This document shows, one piece after another, positions 7,800 to 16,473 of a DNA stretch of 34,418 bases. This DNA comes from Bradyrhizobium sp. Lineage in GTDB: Bacteria; Pseudomonadota; Alphaproteobacteria; Rhizobiales; Xanthobacteraceae. Under the pieces are notes generated by a model, which saw only the letters and a list, made by a program, of their open reading frames with translations, searched no databases and had not been told where the DNA came from. Each line of letters starts with the position of its first letter. The first letter of the stretch is position 1. A program made the translations under genes and the position numbers. The DNA lies in NCBI GenBank assembly GCA_030681365.1, contig JAUXWH010000023.1:1-34418 (forward strand). The letters are read 5' to 3'.

Positions 7800-8897
7800 A
7801 TGTCCGCCGCGCTTGATTACAATCGAGCGAGATTAACCGCCAGTGTAGCGGCCAGTCCAGCAGGCGCCGAGGACGATTCCGATATCTCCGCACTGATCGC
7901 GCGGCTGACCGCCGAGGTCAACCAGATCGCCTGCGAGAAGACGAAATCAATCCAGCACATTACCAACCAGATGAAAATGCTGGCATTGAATGCGCTGATC
8001 GAAAGTTCGCGGGTCGGCGCCCAGGGCGCCGGCTTTGCCGTGGTCGCACAGGAAGTACGCAGCGTCGGTCAGCAGGTTGAGGGCATCGCGCGGGAGCTTG
8101 AAACCCAGCTGACGAAGCGGACCGGCAACCTCATGAGCTCGATCGAGCGGATGACCGAGCGATCTCGCGGCGAGCGCATGGTCGACCTGTCGCTGAACGC
8201 CATCGAACTCATCGACCGCAACCTCTATGAGCGAACGTGCGACGTGCGCTGGTGGGCGACCGATTCCGCCGTCGTCGGCTGTGCCGCGGCGCCGGGTACG
8301 GCAACCGTCTCCCATGTGTCGGAGCGGCTCGGCGTGATCCTGGCGGCCTATACCGTGTATCTCGATCTTTGGCTCTGCGATCTCGACGGCAATATCCTGG
8401 CCAGCGGCCGGCCGGACCGCTTCGACGTGGTCGGCCAGAACGTCGCGGCGACGAAATGGTTTCGTGAGGCGCGCGGGCTACGCTCCGGTGACGACTATGT
8501 CGCCGGAGATGTCGAGAGCCAGCCGTTGCTCGCCAACGCCCAGGTCGCGACCTATTGTGCGAGCGTGCGGGCTGACGGCAAGGTCAACGGCAAGCCGATC
8601 GGCGTGCTGGCGATTCATTTCGATTGGCAATCCCAGGCCCGCGCCATCGTCCAGGGCGTGCGCGTCAACGCCGCCGACAAGGCGCGGGTGCTGCTGGTCG
8701 ACTCGAATTTTCGCGTGATCGCCGCATCCGACGACCAGGGACTGCTCACAGAACGCGTGCCGCTTTCGCTGGAGCAACGGCGCAGCGGCTTCTATCATGA
8801 CGGGACCGGCGCGCTGGTCGCGTTCCACGCCACGCCCGGTTACGAGACCTACAAGGGTCTGGGCTGGTTCGGCGTCATCATCGGCGCCGCGACATAG
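7800..8897 (+). CDS. Soluble chemoreceptor-tip protein with C-terminal Cache-like sensor domain
   Basis: A 365-residue protein with no signal peptide or membrane helix. Residues about 30-105 match the tip of the methyl-accepting chemotaxis protein hairpin (QMKMLALNALIESSRVGAQG followed by AGFAVVAQEVRSV), the part that contacts CheA and CheW. Residues about 145-360 look like a double Cache domain: CDVRWWATDSAVV, LWLCDLDGNILASGRPDRF, TKWFREA, GKPIGVLAIHFDW, then a second half-fold VLLVDSNFRVIAAS. The sensor follows the signalling tip and both should be cytoplasmic, the reverse of typical receptors, where Cache is extracytoplasmic and N-terminal. The hairpin is very short and lacks obvious methylation helices. 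The start ATG has AGAGGA upstream. Likely a cytosolic ligand- or redox-sensing partner of a chemosensory array or other Che-like pathway; the ligand is unknown. Confidence 0.82.
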   Translation: MSAALDYNRARLTASVAASPAGAEDDSDISALIARLTAEVNQIACEKTKSIQHITNQMKMLALNALIESSRVGAQGAGFAVVAQEVRSVGQQVEGIARELETQLTKRTGNLMSSIERMTERSRGERMVDLSLNAIELIDRNLYERTCDVRWWATDSAVVGCAAAPGTATVSHVSERLGVILAAYTVYLDLWLCDLDGNILASGRPDRFDVVGQNVAATKWFREARGLRSGDDYVAGDVESQPLLANAQVATYCASVRADGKVNGKPIGVLAIHFDWQSQARAIVQGVRVNAADKARVLLVDSNFRVIAASDDQGLLTERVPLSLEQRRSGFYHDGTGALVAFHATPGYETYKGLGWFGVIIGAAT

Positions 8898-8921
8898 GCG
8901 CCCGGCGCACGTCTTCCCGAT

Positions 8922-9641
8922 CTAGCATCCCATCTTGTCGGCGATCCCGTTAAAATCTCCGGCAACGATGTCCCAGTCGCCGGTCGCCTCGAAATCGTAT
9001 TTCTGCAAGGGTCCGTATTCGGTCGGCCGCGCCACGAACGCGGTCTTGAGGCCGTTCGTCTGCGCTGCCTTGAGGTCGCCGTTGTGCGCGGCCACCATCA
9101 TCACCTGCTCCGGCGCCAGGCCGAGCAGTCTTGCCGCGCCGAGATAGGTCTCCGGGTCGGGCTTGTAGTGCTCGAACAGTTCGGCCGACAGGATCAGGTC
9201 CCACGGCAACCCTGCGAACTTCGCCATGTTGGTCAGCAGCGCCACATTGCCGTTCGACAACGGCGAGATGATGTATTTCGTCTTCAGCCGAGTCAGCCCG
9301 GACACGGTGTCGGGCCAGGCATGCAGCCGGTGCCAGCCCATGGTGAGATAATTCAGGTCGGCCTCGGTCAGCCCCTGAATCCCGAACTGCGCCACCAGCT
9401 TTTCCAGCGAGGCCCGATGCAGCGTGTCGAGGATCTGATAGCCGCGTTCGGGATGCTTTCTCACTTCATCCATTGAAGCCATGTAGACGGCGCGCCAACC
9501 GTCGACCAGCGCGGTCCAGTCCGCGTTAACACCGCGCTTCGCCGACCATTTTGTGAAATCGTCGATCAGGCTGGTGCGCCAGTCGACGCAGGTGCCAAAT
9601 ACGTCGAACACCAGCGCCTTCACTGCCGAAACACTGGACAT
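8922..9641 (-). CDS. Haloacid dehalogenase type II (L-2-haloacid dehalogenase family)
   Basis: A 239-residue HAD hydrolase of the L-2-haloacid dehalogenase subfamily, which hydrolyses L-2-haloalkanoic acids to D-2-hydroxy acids through an aspartyl ester. Motif I is D13 in VFDVFGTCVDW, motif II is SPLSNGN, motif III is the lysine in YKPDPETY, and motif IV reads MMVAAHNGDLKAAQ, with the dehalogenase-type helical cap between I and II. The ATG at 9641 follows a clear GGGAG; the open frame continues upstream only through a repeat element. It converges with the sensor gene (24-base gap). Real substrate could instead be a phosphate or other small acid. Confidence 0.88.
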   Translation of the reverse strand: MSSVSAVKALVFDVFGTCVDWRTSLIDDFTKWSAKRGVNADWTALVDGWRAVYMASMDEVRKHPERGYQILDTLHRASLEKLVAQFGIQGLTEADLNYLTMGWHRLHAWPDTVSGLTRLKTKYIISPLSNGNVALLTNMAKFAGLPWDLILSAELFEHYKPDPETYLGAARLLGLAPEQVMMVAAHNGDLKAAQTNGLKTAFVARPTEYGPLQKYDFEATGDWDIVAGDFNGIADKMGC

Positions 9642-9661
9642 GTTCACTCCCTTTTTTGCTC

Positions 9662-9742
9662 CGTCGTTCCGGGCCGCGCGAAGCGCGAACCCGGAACCTC
9701 GAGATTCCGGGTTCGATGCTGGCGCATCGCCCCGGAATGACG
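9662..9742. repeat. Palindromic intergenic repeat, family A (copy 1)
   Basis: An 81-base element between the GNAT and dehalogenase genes. Outer arms CGTCGTTCCGGG (9662-9673) and CCCGGAATGACG (9731-9742) pair with one mismatch. An inner perfect stem GAACCCGGAA (9687-9696) / TTCCGGGTTC (9705-9714) and a small GATGC/GCATC hairpin near 9716-9729 make a multi-arm structure. The same arms recur at 22832-22947, so this is a dispersed repeat. It may act as an mRNA-stabilising or terminating structure between the two genes. Confidence 0.85.
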
Positions 9743-9750
9743 GAAATCTT

Positions 9751-10200
9751 TCAAAGCACCTTGCGGTACTGGATGAATCCGAGGTTGTCGGCAACCCCGT
9801 CGTACAGCGCGCGTGCCTGGGTATTGGCCGATTGCGTCAGCCAATAGACGCGGCTTGCGCTGGCCGCCCGGGCCTTGTCGTAAACCGCCTCGATCAGCGC
9901 CCGTCCCAGCCCCCGGCCCCGCGCCGTTTCCGCGACGAACAGATCTTCCAGATAGCAATACCGGTGCGGCGCCCAGGTCGAACGGTGAAACAAATAGTGG
10001 GCGAACCCTGCCAATTGGCCGTCGACATAACCTCCCAGCGCAAACATCGGCTCGTCCGGATCGTGAAACCGCATCCAGGCGAGATCGCTGACGTCCTGCG
10101 CCAGCGCCGTCTTGTAGAAAGCGAGATAGCCCGCCCACAGCGGGTTCCACGCTTCGCGCTCGTCTTCACCAATCGGTCGGATCAGGACTGCGCCGGTCAT
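9751..10200 (-). CDS. GNAT-family N-acetyltransferase
   Basis: A 149-residue single-domain acetyltransferase that should use acetyl-CoA. Motif A, YLEDLFVAETARGRGLGRAL (about residues 83-102), contains the pyrophosphate-binding RGRGLG loop; motif B follows with YWLTQSANTQARALYDGV and the C-terminal strand GFIQYRKVL. The ATG at 10200 is eight bases beyond the glpX stop codon on the same strand, so the gene is probably translated from the glpX message. The upstream continuation of this frame is antisense-like low-complexity sequence and was discarded. Layout resembles small GNATs that acetylate amines or amino acids; substrate unknown. Confidence 0.92.
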   Translation of the reverse strand: MTGAVLIRPIGEDEREAWNPLWAGYLAFYKTALAQDVSDLAWMRFHDPDEPMFALGGYVDGQLAGFAHYLFHRSTWAPHRYCYLEDLFVAETARGRGLGRALIEAVYDKARAASASRVYWLTQSANTQARALYDGVADNLGFIQYRKVL

Positions 10201-10208
10201 GCTCTTGC

Positions 10209-11207
10209 TCAGTCGAGGTGGAATTTTTCGAGCTGCCGGTGCTCGGCCTTGATGTAACGCACCGTGCCGGTCACCGAACGCATCACGACGGTTTCGGTCT
10301 CGATCACGCCCTTGCGGAATTTGACGCCGGACAACAGCGAGCCGGTGGTGACGCCGGTTGCCGCGAACAGGCAGTCGCCCCTCGCCATGTCCTCGATGCC
10401 GTAAATCATGCGCGGATCGAGCACGCCCATCTTGTGGGCGCGTTCGCGCTTCTCCTCGCTGTCGAGGATGAGGCGGCACTGCATCTGGCCGCCGATGCAG
10501 CGCAGCGCGGCGGCCGCCAGCACGCCCTCGGGCGCGCCGCCGGTGCCGATATACATGTCGACGCCGGTATTGTCGGGATCGGCGCAATGGATCACGCCCG
10601 CGACGTCACCGTCGGTGATCAGGCGCACCGCGGCCCCGGTGCCGCGAATGGCGGCGATGATATCGGCGTGGCGCGGGCGGTCCAGCACCAGCACGGTGAT
10701 CGAGGAAGCATCGACGCCCTTCGCCTTGGCCAATCGGCGCACATTGTCGGCCGGCGATGCGTCGAGCTCGACGACGCCTTTGGCGTAACCCGGGCCGACC
10801 GCGATTTTCTGCATGTAGACGTCGGGCGCATGAAGCAGCGTGCCGCCATCGGCCATCGCCATGGTCGCGATCGCTCCCGGCATGTTCTTGGCGCAGAGCG
10901 TGGTGCCTTCGAGCGGATCGACGGCGATATCGACCTGCGGGCCGGCGTTCATGCCGACTTTCTCGCCGATGAACAGCATCGGCGCCTCGTCGCGCTCGCC
11001 CTCGCCGATCACAACGGTGCCTTCGATTGGCAGCTTGTTGAGTTCGCGGCGCATCGCGTCGACCGCGGCCTGATCGGCCTCTTTCTCCTTGCCGTGGCCC
11101 CGCAGCCTTGCCGCCGATACCGCCGCGCGCTCCGTCACCCGCACGATCTCGAGCGTCAGGATGCGCTCGAGCAGCAACTGCGGTGGAACCGAAATATGGG
11201 TCGACAT
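10209..11207 (-). CDS. glpX: Class II fructose-1,6-bisphosphatase GlpX
   Basis: Hydrolyses fructose-1,6-bisphosphate to fructose-6-phosphate in gluconeogenesis; in autotrophs this family may also act on sedoheptulose-1,7-bisphosphate. The 332-residue product shows family blocks VVIGEGERDEAPMLFIGEKV, DIAVDPLEGTTLCAKNMPGA (metal and sugar-phosphate site), GTGGAPEGVLAAAALRCIGG and GDCLFAATGVTTGSLLSGV. The ATG at 11207 is preferred to the TTG at 11213 because AAGGAG (11215-11220) lies seven bases upstream of the ATG. It sits downstream of hom (78-base gap) and tightly upstream of a GNAT gene, within a minus-strand cluster. Confidence 0.96.
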   Translation of the reverse strand: MSTHISVPPQLLLERILTLEIVRVTERAAVSAARLRGHGKEKEADQAAVDAMRRELNKLPIEGTVVIGEGERDEAPMLFIGEKVGMNAGPQVDIAVDPLEGTTLCAKNMPGAIATMAMADGGTLLHAPDVYMQKIAVGPGYAKGVVELDASPADNVRRLAKAKGVDASSITVLVLDRPRHADIIAAIRGTGAAVRLITDGDVAGVIHCADPDNTGVDMYIGTGGAPEGVLAAAALRCIGGQMQCRLILDSEEKRERAHKMGVLDPRMIYGIEDMARGDCLFAATGVTTGSLLSGVKFRKGVIETETVVMRSVTGTVRYIKAEHRQLEKFHLD

Positions 11208-11285
11208 TGGCAAACTCCTTAAGACGTCACTGCGGATCTGGCGACCCGTACACTCGTTTCATCCGCTGTCCGTTCGGACGCAGCG

Positions 11286-12605
11286 TCAGTTCTTTTCGAT
11301 CCGTATCACCTGCGGCCGGCCGCTGATGACCTTGTCACGCTGTACCGCCTGCAGCGCGCGATAGACCGCGTCCTCGCTGGTGGCGTAAGTAATCAGGATC
11401 ACCGGCACCGGCGAAGCCTTCTTCGTCGCATTCCCGACGTCAGCACCATCGGGATGGCGCTGAACGATCGACTCCAGCGAAATATTCTGCTCGGCCAGCC
11501 GGGTGGCGATGGTGGCGGCGGTGCCGGCGAGATCCCGCGCCATCAGCCGGATATAGTAGCCACCTTCATGGCGTTCCATCGGCGCCTTTGTGGTCGCGCG
11601 CAATTTCTTGACCGGACGCCCGAACGGATTGGCACGGATGCCGCGCGCGACATCGGCGATGTCGGCGACCACGGCCGACGCGGTCGCAGCGCCTCCGGCG
11701 CCGGGGCCGACCAGCGTGATCGGTGGAATGCCCTCGCCGTCGATGGTCACCGCGTTGGTGACGCCCATCACCTGCGCGATCGAGGACGATTTCGGCACCA
11801 TGGTCGGATGCACGCGTTGTTCGATGCCCTTGGCGGTCCGCACCGCGACCCCGAGCAGCTTGACCCGGTAGCCCAGTTCTTCCGCGGCGCGCAGATCTTC
11901 CGGCGCGATCGAGGAAATGCCTTCGACATAGACCGCGCTCTGCGCCACCTTGGTGCCGAAGGCAAGACTGGCCAGAATTGCGAGCTTCTGCGCGGTGTCG
12001 TGGCCGTCGACGTCGAACGACGGATTGGCCTCGGCATAACCGAGGCGCTGCGCGTCCTTCAGGCATTCGGCGAACGACAATCCTTCCTGTTCCATCCTGG
12101 TAAGGATGTAATTGCAGGTGCCGTTGAGAATGCCGTAGACGCGGTTGATGCCGGTACCGGCCAGCCCCTCGCGCAGGGTTTTTATCACCGGAATGGCGGC
12201 GCCCACCGCCGCCTCGAAATTCAGTGCGCCGCCATGCTTTTCCGCCGCCTTCGCCAGCCGCAATCCGTGCCTGGCGATCAGTGCCTTGTTGGCGGTTACC
12301 ACCGACTTGCCGGATTTCAGCGCCGCCTCGATCGCCGCCAGCGCGGGATCGCCGGAGCCGCCCATCAACTCGACGAAGCAATCGATGCCGGGATCGTTGG
12401 CCAGCGCCAGCGGGCTCCTGGCCCATTCGATACCGCGCAGGTCGAGCCCGCGCTTCTTCACTTTCGAACGCGCGGTCACCGCGACCACCCGCACGCCGCG
12501 ACCGCAGCGCGCCGACAAAATCCGGCCTTGCTGCTCGATGAGGCGGACGACTTCGGCGCCAACAGTGCCGAGCCCCGCAATACCCACTTTCAAGGGTGCG
12601 ACCAT
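11286..12605 (-). CDS. hom: Homoserine dehydrogenase with C-terminal ACT domain
   Basis: Reduces L-aspartate semialdehyde to L-homoserine with NAD(P)H, the branch to threonine and methionine. The 439-residue protein has the N-terminal Rossmann motif VGIAGLGTVGAEVV, the family block GILNGTCNYILTRMEQEGLSF, the catalytic region GYAEANPSFDVDGHDTAQKL, and a C-terminal ACT domain (about 350-439, YYIRLMARDLAGTAATIATR) expected to bind threonine for feedback control. It begins 24 bases after the upstream aminotransferase gene, on the same strand, so the two are probably one operon of aspartate-family amino-acid synthesis. Shine-Dalgarno is weak. Confidence 0.97.
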   Translation of the reverse strand: MVAPLKVGIAGLGTVGAEVVRLIEQQGRILSARCGRGVRVVAVTARSKVKKRGLDLRGIEWARSPLALANDPGIDCFVELMGGSGDPALAAIEAALKSGKSVVTANKALIARHGLRLAKAAEKHGGALNFEAAVGAAIPVIKTLREGLAGTGINRVYGILNGTCNYILTRMEQEGLSFAECLKDAQRLGYAEANPSFDVDGHDTAQKLAILASLAFGTKVAQSAVYVEGISSIAPEDLRAAEELGYRVKLLGVAVRTAKGIEQRVHPTMVPKSSSIAQVMGVTNAVTIDGEGIPPITLVGPGAGGAATASAVVADIADVARGIRANPFGRPVKKLRATTKAPMERHEGGYYIRLMARDLAGTAATIATRLAEQNISLESIVQRHPDGADVGNATKKASPVPVILITYATSEDAVYRALQAVQRDKVISGRPQVIRIEKN

Positions 12606-12629
12606 GATTTGAACAGCCTGAAAGAGAAT

Positions 12630-13850
12630 CTATCGCCGGTTGGCGAGAGGAACCACGTTGTGCAATGTTTCAAGCCCGCTTTCAAGGAAGCGACGCACGC
12701 CACGCGCGGCCTGGCGGATCCGCTGCTCGTTTTCCACCATGGCGATGCGAACATAGCCCTCGCCGTGTTCGCCGAAGGCCACCCCCGGCGACACCACGAC
12801 GCCAGATTTCTCGACCATCAGCGTCGCGAACTGCATGCTGCCGACATCCCGGAACGCCTTCGGTAGCGGCGCCCAGGCGAACATCGAGGCTTCCGGCGCG
12901 GGAATATCCCAGCCGGCGCGGCCGAAGGAATCCACCAGCGCATCCCGGCGCTTGCGGTAGGTATCGCGCATCTCGCGGATGCAATCGTCGGGACCGTTCA
13001 ACGCCGCGGTCGCCGCGACCTGGATCGGCGTGAAGGCGCCATAGTCGAGGTAGGATTTGACCCGCGCCAGTGCCGCGATGATGCGTTCGTTGCCGACGGC
13101 GAAGCCCATGCGCCAGCCGGCCATCGAGAAGGTTTTCGACATCGAGGTGAATTCGACGGTGACGTCGATCGCGCCGGGAACCTGCAGCACCGAGGGCGGC
13201 GGTTTGTTCTCGTCGAAATAGACCTCGGCATAAGCGAGATCCGACAGGATGAAGATCTCGTGCTTCTTCGCGAACGCGACCAGATCCTTGTAGAAATCGA
13301 GGCTCGCGACATAGGCGGTCGGATTGGAGGGATAGCAGACCACGAGCGCCAGCGGCTTCGGGATCGAATGGATGATGGCCCGCTCCACCGCCTCGAAGAA
13401 CTGAGGCGTCGGCTCTGATGGAACCGAGCGGATCACGCCGCCGGCCATCAGAAACCCGAAGGCATGGATCGGATAGCTCGGGTTGGGGCACAGAATGACA
13501 TCGCCGGGCGCGGTGATTGCCTGTGCAACGTTCGCAAACCCCTCCTTCGAGCCAAGCGTGGCGACGATCTGGGTTTCCGGATTGAGTTTCACGCCAAAGC
13601 GCCTGCCGTAATAGGCCGCCTGCGCCTTGCGCAGGCCGGTGATGCCGCGCGAGGCCGAATAGCGGTCGGTCCGCGGCTTGCCCAGGGTTTCCTTGAGCTT
13701 TTCGATCACATGGGGCGGCGTCGGCAGATCGGGATTACCCATGCCGAGATCGATGATATCGGCTCCGGCATTCCGTGCCGCTGCCTTGGCCCGGTTGACT
13801 TGCTCGAACACGTAGGGTGGCAGACGGCGGATGCGGTAAAATTCTTCCAT
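12630..13850 (-). CDS. PLP-dependent class I aminotransferase (AlaC / LL-DAP aminotransferase-like)
   Basis: A 406-residue fold-type I aminotransferase. Family landmarks are IIDLGMGNPDLPTPPHVIEKL, SRGITGLRKAQAAYYGRRFG, NPSYPIHAF (aromatic over the PLP ring), YPSNPTA, DLAYAEVYFD, and the PLP lysine K239 in SMSKTFSMAGWRMGFA. The pattern is that of the alanine-forming AlaC group, which databases often label LL-diaminopimelate aminotransferase. Its place directly before hom points to aspartate- or alanine-family metabolism. It is the first gene of a minus-strand cluster, so the promoter should lie in 13851-14037. The start at 13850 has only a distant GGAG. Confidence 0.93.
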   Translation of the reverse strand: MEEFYRIRRLPPYVFEQVNRAKAAARNAGADIIDLGMGNPDLPTPPHVIEKLKETLGKPRTDRYSASRGITGLRKAQAAYYGRRFGVKLNPETQIVATLGSKEGFANVAQAITAPGDVILCPNPSYPIHAFGFLMAGGVIRSVPSEPTPQFFEAVERAIIHSIPKPLALVVCYPSNPTAYVASLDFYKDLVAFAKKHEIFILSDLAYAEVYFDENKPPPSVLQVPGAIDVTVEFTSMSKTFSMAGWRMGFAVGNERIIAALARVKSYLDYGAFTPIQVAATAALNGPDDCIREMRDTYRKRRDALVDSFGRAGWDIPAPEASMFAWAPLPKAFRDVGSMQFATLMVEKSGVVVSPGVAFGEHGEGYVRIAMVENEQRIRQAARGVRRFLESGLETLHNVVPLANRR

Positions 13851-14037
13851 CGGGTCTCATAGCTCCGGAACCGGGTCGCGCAGGAATTGCCAGCATGGCT
13901 TGCCGCACCGCGGACTCGATTCCGCACAGAAAGCCTGCTCAATCAATGATTTAGAACAAATTCCGCGCTAAACCGTTGAATCCGGATTGTTTTACCACGC
14001 GGGCCCGGCTGCGCCAGCCGTATTAGCACCAGCCGGC

Positions 14038-14325
14038 TCACTTTGCGGCGGAGTTTTTGGCCGCGGCGGACGCCTGCCGATCCCGGGCGGCGGCCAATTC
14101 GCGCAGGGCCTGCGCCTGCTCCGCCGGCGCCATCGCCGCGGCGTCGCGATCGGGAGGCAGGTCGTGAACCGGAAGATAGATGCCAGCCTCGCTGGGCCGC
14201 GCCGGGGCATCGGCCGGCGTACCCACCAGCGGCATGTCCGCGATCGATGTCGCGCAGCCGCCGAGCGCCAGCGCCGACAGCAAGAGCGTCGCCGCCGCAA
14301 ATCCGATGTGCCGATTGATCGCCAT
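14038..14325 (-). CDS. Small lipoprotein, function unknown
   Basis: A 95-residue protein with a short charged N-terminus (MAINRH), a hydrophobic stretch and the lipobox ALGGC, so signal peptidase II should cleave before the cysteine to leave a lipid-anchored mature protein of about 70 residues. The mature part is Ala/Pro-rich with an acidic-basic C-terminal helix (AMAPAEQAQALRELAAARD) that may form a short coiled coil. The start is ATG 14325; an AGGGG sits almost directly against it, so the true initiation site is somewhat uncertain. No neighbour suggests a role; it is divergent from phaC. I do not recognise a named family. Confidence 0.72.
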   Translation of the reverse strand: MAINRHIGFAAATLLLSALALGGCATSIADMPLVGTPADAPARPSEAGIYLPVHDLPPDRDAAAMAPAEQAQALRELAAARDRQASAAAKNSAAK

Positions 14326-14539
14326 CCCCTGGGGAAATCCCGCCTCACCTGCGCCACTGGTATGAGCCTTGCAGCGGCAAAACGTCAAATTCTTCTGATC
14401 CGGCTCGATCGTTCAAACCAATGTCGCCCGAAACGATTAAAGCCGAAACAACAAAGCCGAGCGTTGGGGCCTCAATATGTCGGAACCAAGAAATTCTATC
14501 GCAGTGCAGCAGGTGCAATGCGAAAAATTAACCGAAGCC

Positions 14540-14562
14540 CACCGCGCCGATTCCGCGCGGTG
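14540..14562. promoter_or_regulatory. Dyad upstream of phaC
   Basis: CACCGCGC (14540-14547) and GCGCGGTG (14555-14562) form a perfect 8-base inverted repeat with a seven-base loop, ending 32 bases before the phaC start. It has no T-run. It could be an operator for a PHA regulator or a 5' leader hairpin; no evidence separates these. Confidence 0.35.
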
Positions 14563-14594
14563 ACGAACTGGAAATGAATCTGTAGTGTCCGCTC

Positions 14595-16400
14595 ATGAGT
14601 GAAGTCGCCACCGAAACCCAGGCCCCGAAAAAATTCGACCCCGAAGCCTTCGCGATGAACCTTGCGAAAGCGATGGAGAGCAGCGGCCAGGCGCTGGCGG
14701 CCTATCTGAAGCCGCGCGAGAACGGGGAAGCCAGGGATAAGCCGCCCAACGAACTCGGCGAGGTGGTGAAGACCTTTTCCGCGGTCGCGGAATATTGGCT
14801 GTCGGACAACGAGCGATCGGCAGACCTGCAGGCCAGGATCGCCAAGGCCTATATCGATCTATGGGGATCATCGGCGCGCCGGCTTGCCGGCGAAGCCGCG
14901 AAGCCTGTGATCGAACCCTCGCCGCGCGACAAGCGTTTCAAGGATCCGGAGTGGAAATCGAACCAGTTCTTCGATTTCGTGATGCAGCTCTATCTGCTCA
15001 CCACGCAGTGGGCGCAGGATCTCGTGCGCAACGCCGAAGGCCTCGACGAACACACCCGCAAGAAGGCGGAATTCTACGTCCAGCAGATCACCAATGCGCT
15101 GGCGCCGTCGAATTTCGTCCTCACCAATCCGGAGGTGCTGCGCGAGACCCTGGCCTCCAGCGGCGACAACCTGGTTCGCGGCATGAAGATGCTGGCGGAG
15201 GATATCGAGGCCGGACACGGCACGCTGCGGATCCGTCAGTCCGACCCGGCCAATCTCGAGGTCGGCGTCAACATGGCGACGACGCCGGGCAAGGTGATTT
15301 TCCAGAACGAGCTGATGCAGCTGATCCAGTACACGCCGACGACGGAAACCGTGCTCCGCACGCCGCTTCTGATCGTGCCGCCATGGATCAACAAGTTCTA
15401 CATCCTCGATCTCAAGCCGGAGAAATCCTACATCAAATGGTGCGTCGATCAGGGCATCACCGTGTTCGTGATTTCGTGGGTCAACCCGGACAAGAAACTC
15501 GGCAAGAAGACCTTCGAAGACTACATGAAGCAGGGCCCGCTCGCGGCGATGGACGTCATCGAACAGGTCACCGGCGAGATGAAGGTACACACCGCCGGTT
15601 ATTGCGTCGGCGGCACCCTGCTCGCCTCGACGCTGGCGTGGCTGGCGGAAAAGCGCAGGGTGCGCGTGACTTCCGCCACCTTCTTTGCCGCCCAGGTCGA
15701 CTTCACCCACGCCGGCGACCTCCTGGTGTTCGTCGATGAAGACCAGGTTTCCGCGCTGGAGCGCGACATGCAGGCGGCCGGCGTGCTCGAAGGCAGCAAG
15801 ATGGCGATGGCCTTCAACATGCTGCGCTCCAACGACCTGATCTGGTCCTATGTCGTCAGCAACTACCTGAAGGGGCAGCCGCCCTCCGCGTTCGATCTGC
15901 TGCACTGGAATTCGGACGCGACGCGGATGCCGGCGGCGACTCATTCCTACTATTTGCGCAACTGCTACCTGGAGAACCGGCTGTCCACCGGCAGCATGGT
16001 GCTCGACAACACGCTGCTCGACCTGTCGAAGGTGAAGGTACCGGTCTACAATCTGGCGACCCGCGAGGATCACATCGCACCGGCTGAATCGGTGCTCTAC
16101 GGCTCGCAGTTCTTCGGCGGTCCGGTGAAATACGTGCTGTCGGGGTCCGGTCATATTGCCGGCGTGGTCAACCCGCCGGCATCAGGAAAATATCAGTACT
16201 GGACCAACGACAATATCAAGGACACCACGCTGGCGAACTGGCTCAAGGGCGCGCAGGAACACAAGGGCTCGTGGTGGCCGGACTGGCGGCAATGGCTCGA
16301 AAGCATCGACGCCGAGACGGTGCCGGCGCGGCCGGTCGGCTCCGAGGCGATGCCGCCGATCGAGGACGCGCCCGGCAGCTACGTCCGGGTTCGCGCGTAG
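14595..16400 (+). CDS. phaC: Class I polyhydroxyalkanoate synthase
   Basis: Polymerises (R)-3-hydroxyacyl-CoA into PHA at the surface of storage granules. The 601-residue length and N-terminal PhaC_N domain followed by an alpha/beta-hydrolase fold fit class I enzymes. The lipase-like box GYCVGG carries the nucleophile Cys337; the triad is completed by Asp492 (REDHIAP) and His520 (GSGHIAG). The conserved tryptophan block [17 protein letters not shown] is also present. The start ATG 14595 has no strong Shine-Dalgarno. phaA, phaB and phaR are not in the window, so this is a free-standing synthase gene, a common arrangement in bradyrhizobia, which often carry several copies. A MAPEG gene follows after 73 bases. 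Confidence 0.97.
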   Translation: MSEVATETQAPKKFDPEAFAMNLAKAMESSGQALAAYLKPRENGEARDKPPNELGEVVKTFSAVAEYWLSDNERSADLQARIAKAYIDLWGSSARRLAGEAAKPVIEPSPRDKRFKDPEWKSNQFFDFVMQLYLLTTQWAQDLVRNAEGLDEHTRKKAEFYVQQITNALAPSNFVLTNPEVLRETLASSGDNLVRGMKMLAEDIEAGHGTLRIRQSDPANLEVGVNMATTPGKVIFQNELMQLIQYTPTTETVLRTPLLIVPPWINKFYILDLKPEKSYIKWCVDQGITVFVISWVNPDKKLGKKTFEDYMKQGPLAAMDVIEQVTGEMKVHTAGYCVGGTLLASTLAWLAEKRRVRVTSATFFAAQVDFTHAGDLLVFVDEDQVSALERDMQAAGVLEGSKMAMAFNMLRSNDLIWSYVVSNYLKGQPPSAFDLLHWNSDATRMPAATHSYYLRNCYLENRLSTGSMVLDNTLLDLSKVKVPVYNLATREDHIAPAESVLYGSQFFGGPVKYVLSGSGHIAGVVNPPASGKYQYWTNDNIKDTTLANWLKGAQEHKGSWWPDWRQWLESIDAETVPARPVGSEAMPPIEDAPGSYVRVRA

Positions 16401-16473
16401 CGCAACCTTGCTCGATCAGGCTATACTCATTCCGGCCCGCCCGGGCCGGATTCGAGATTGAGCGAGGAAATCC

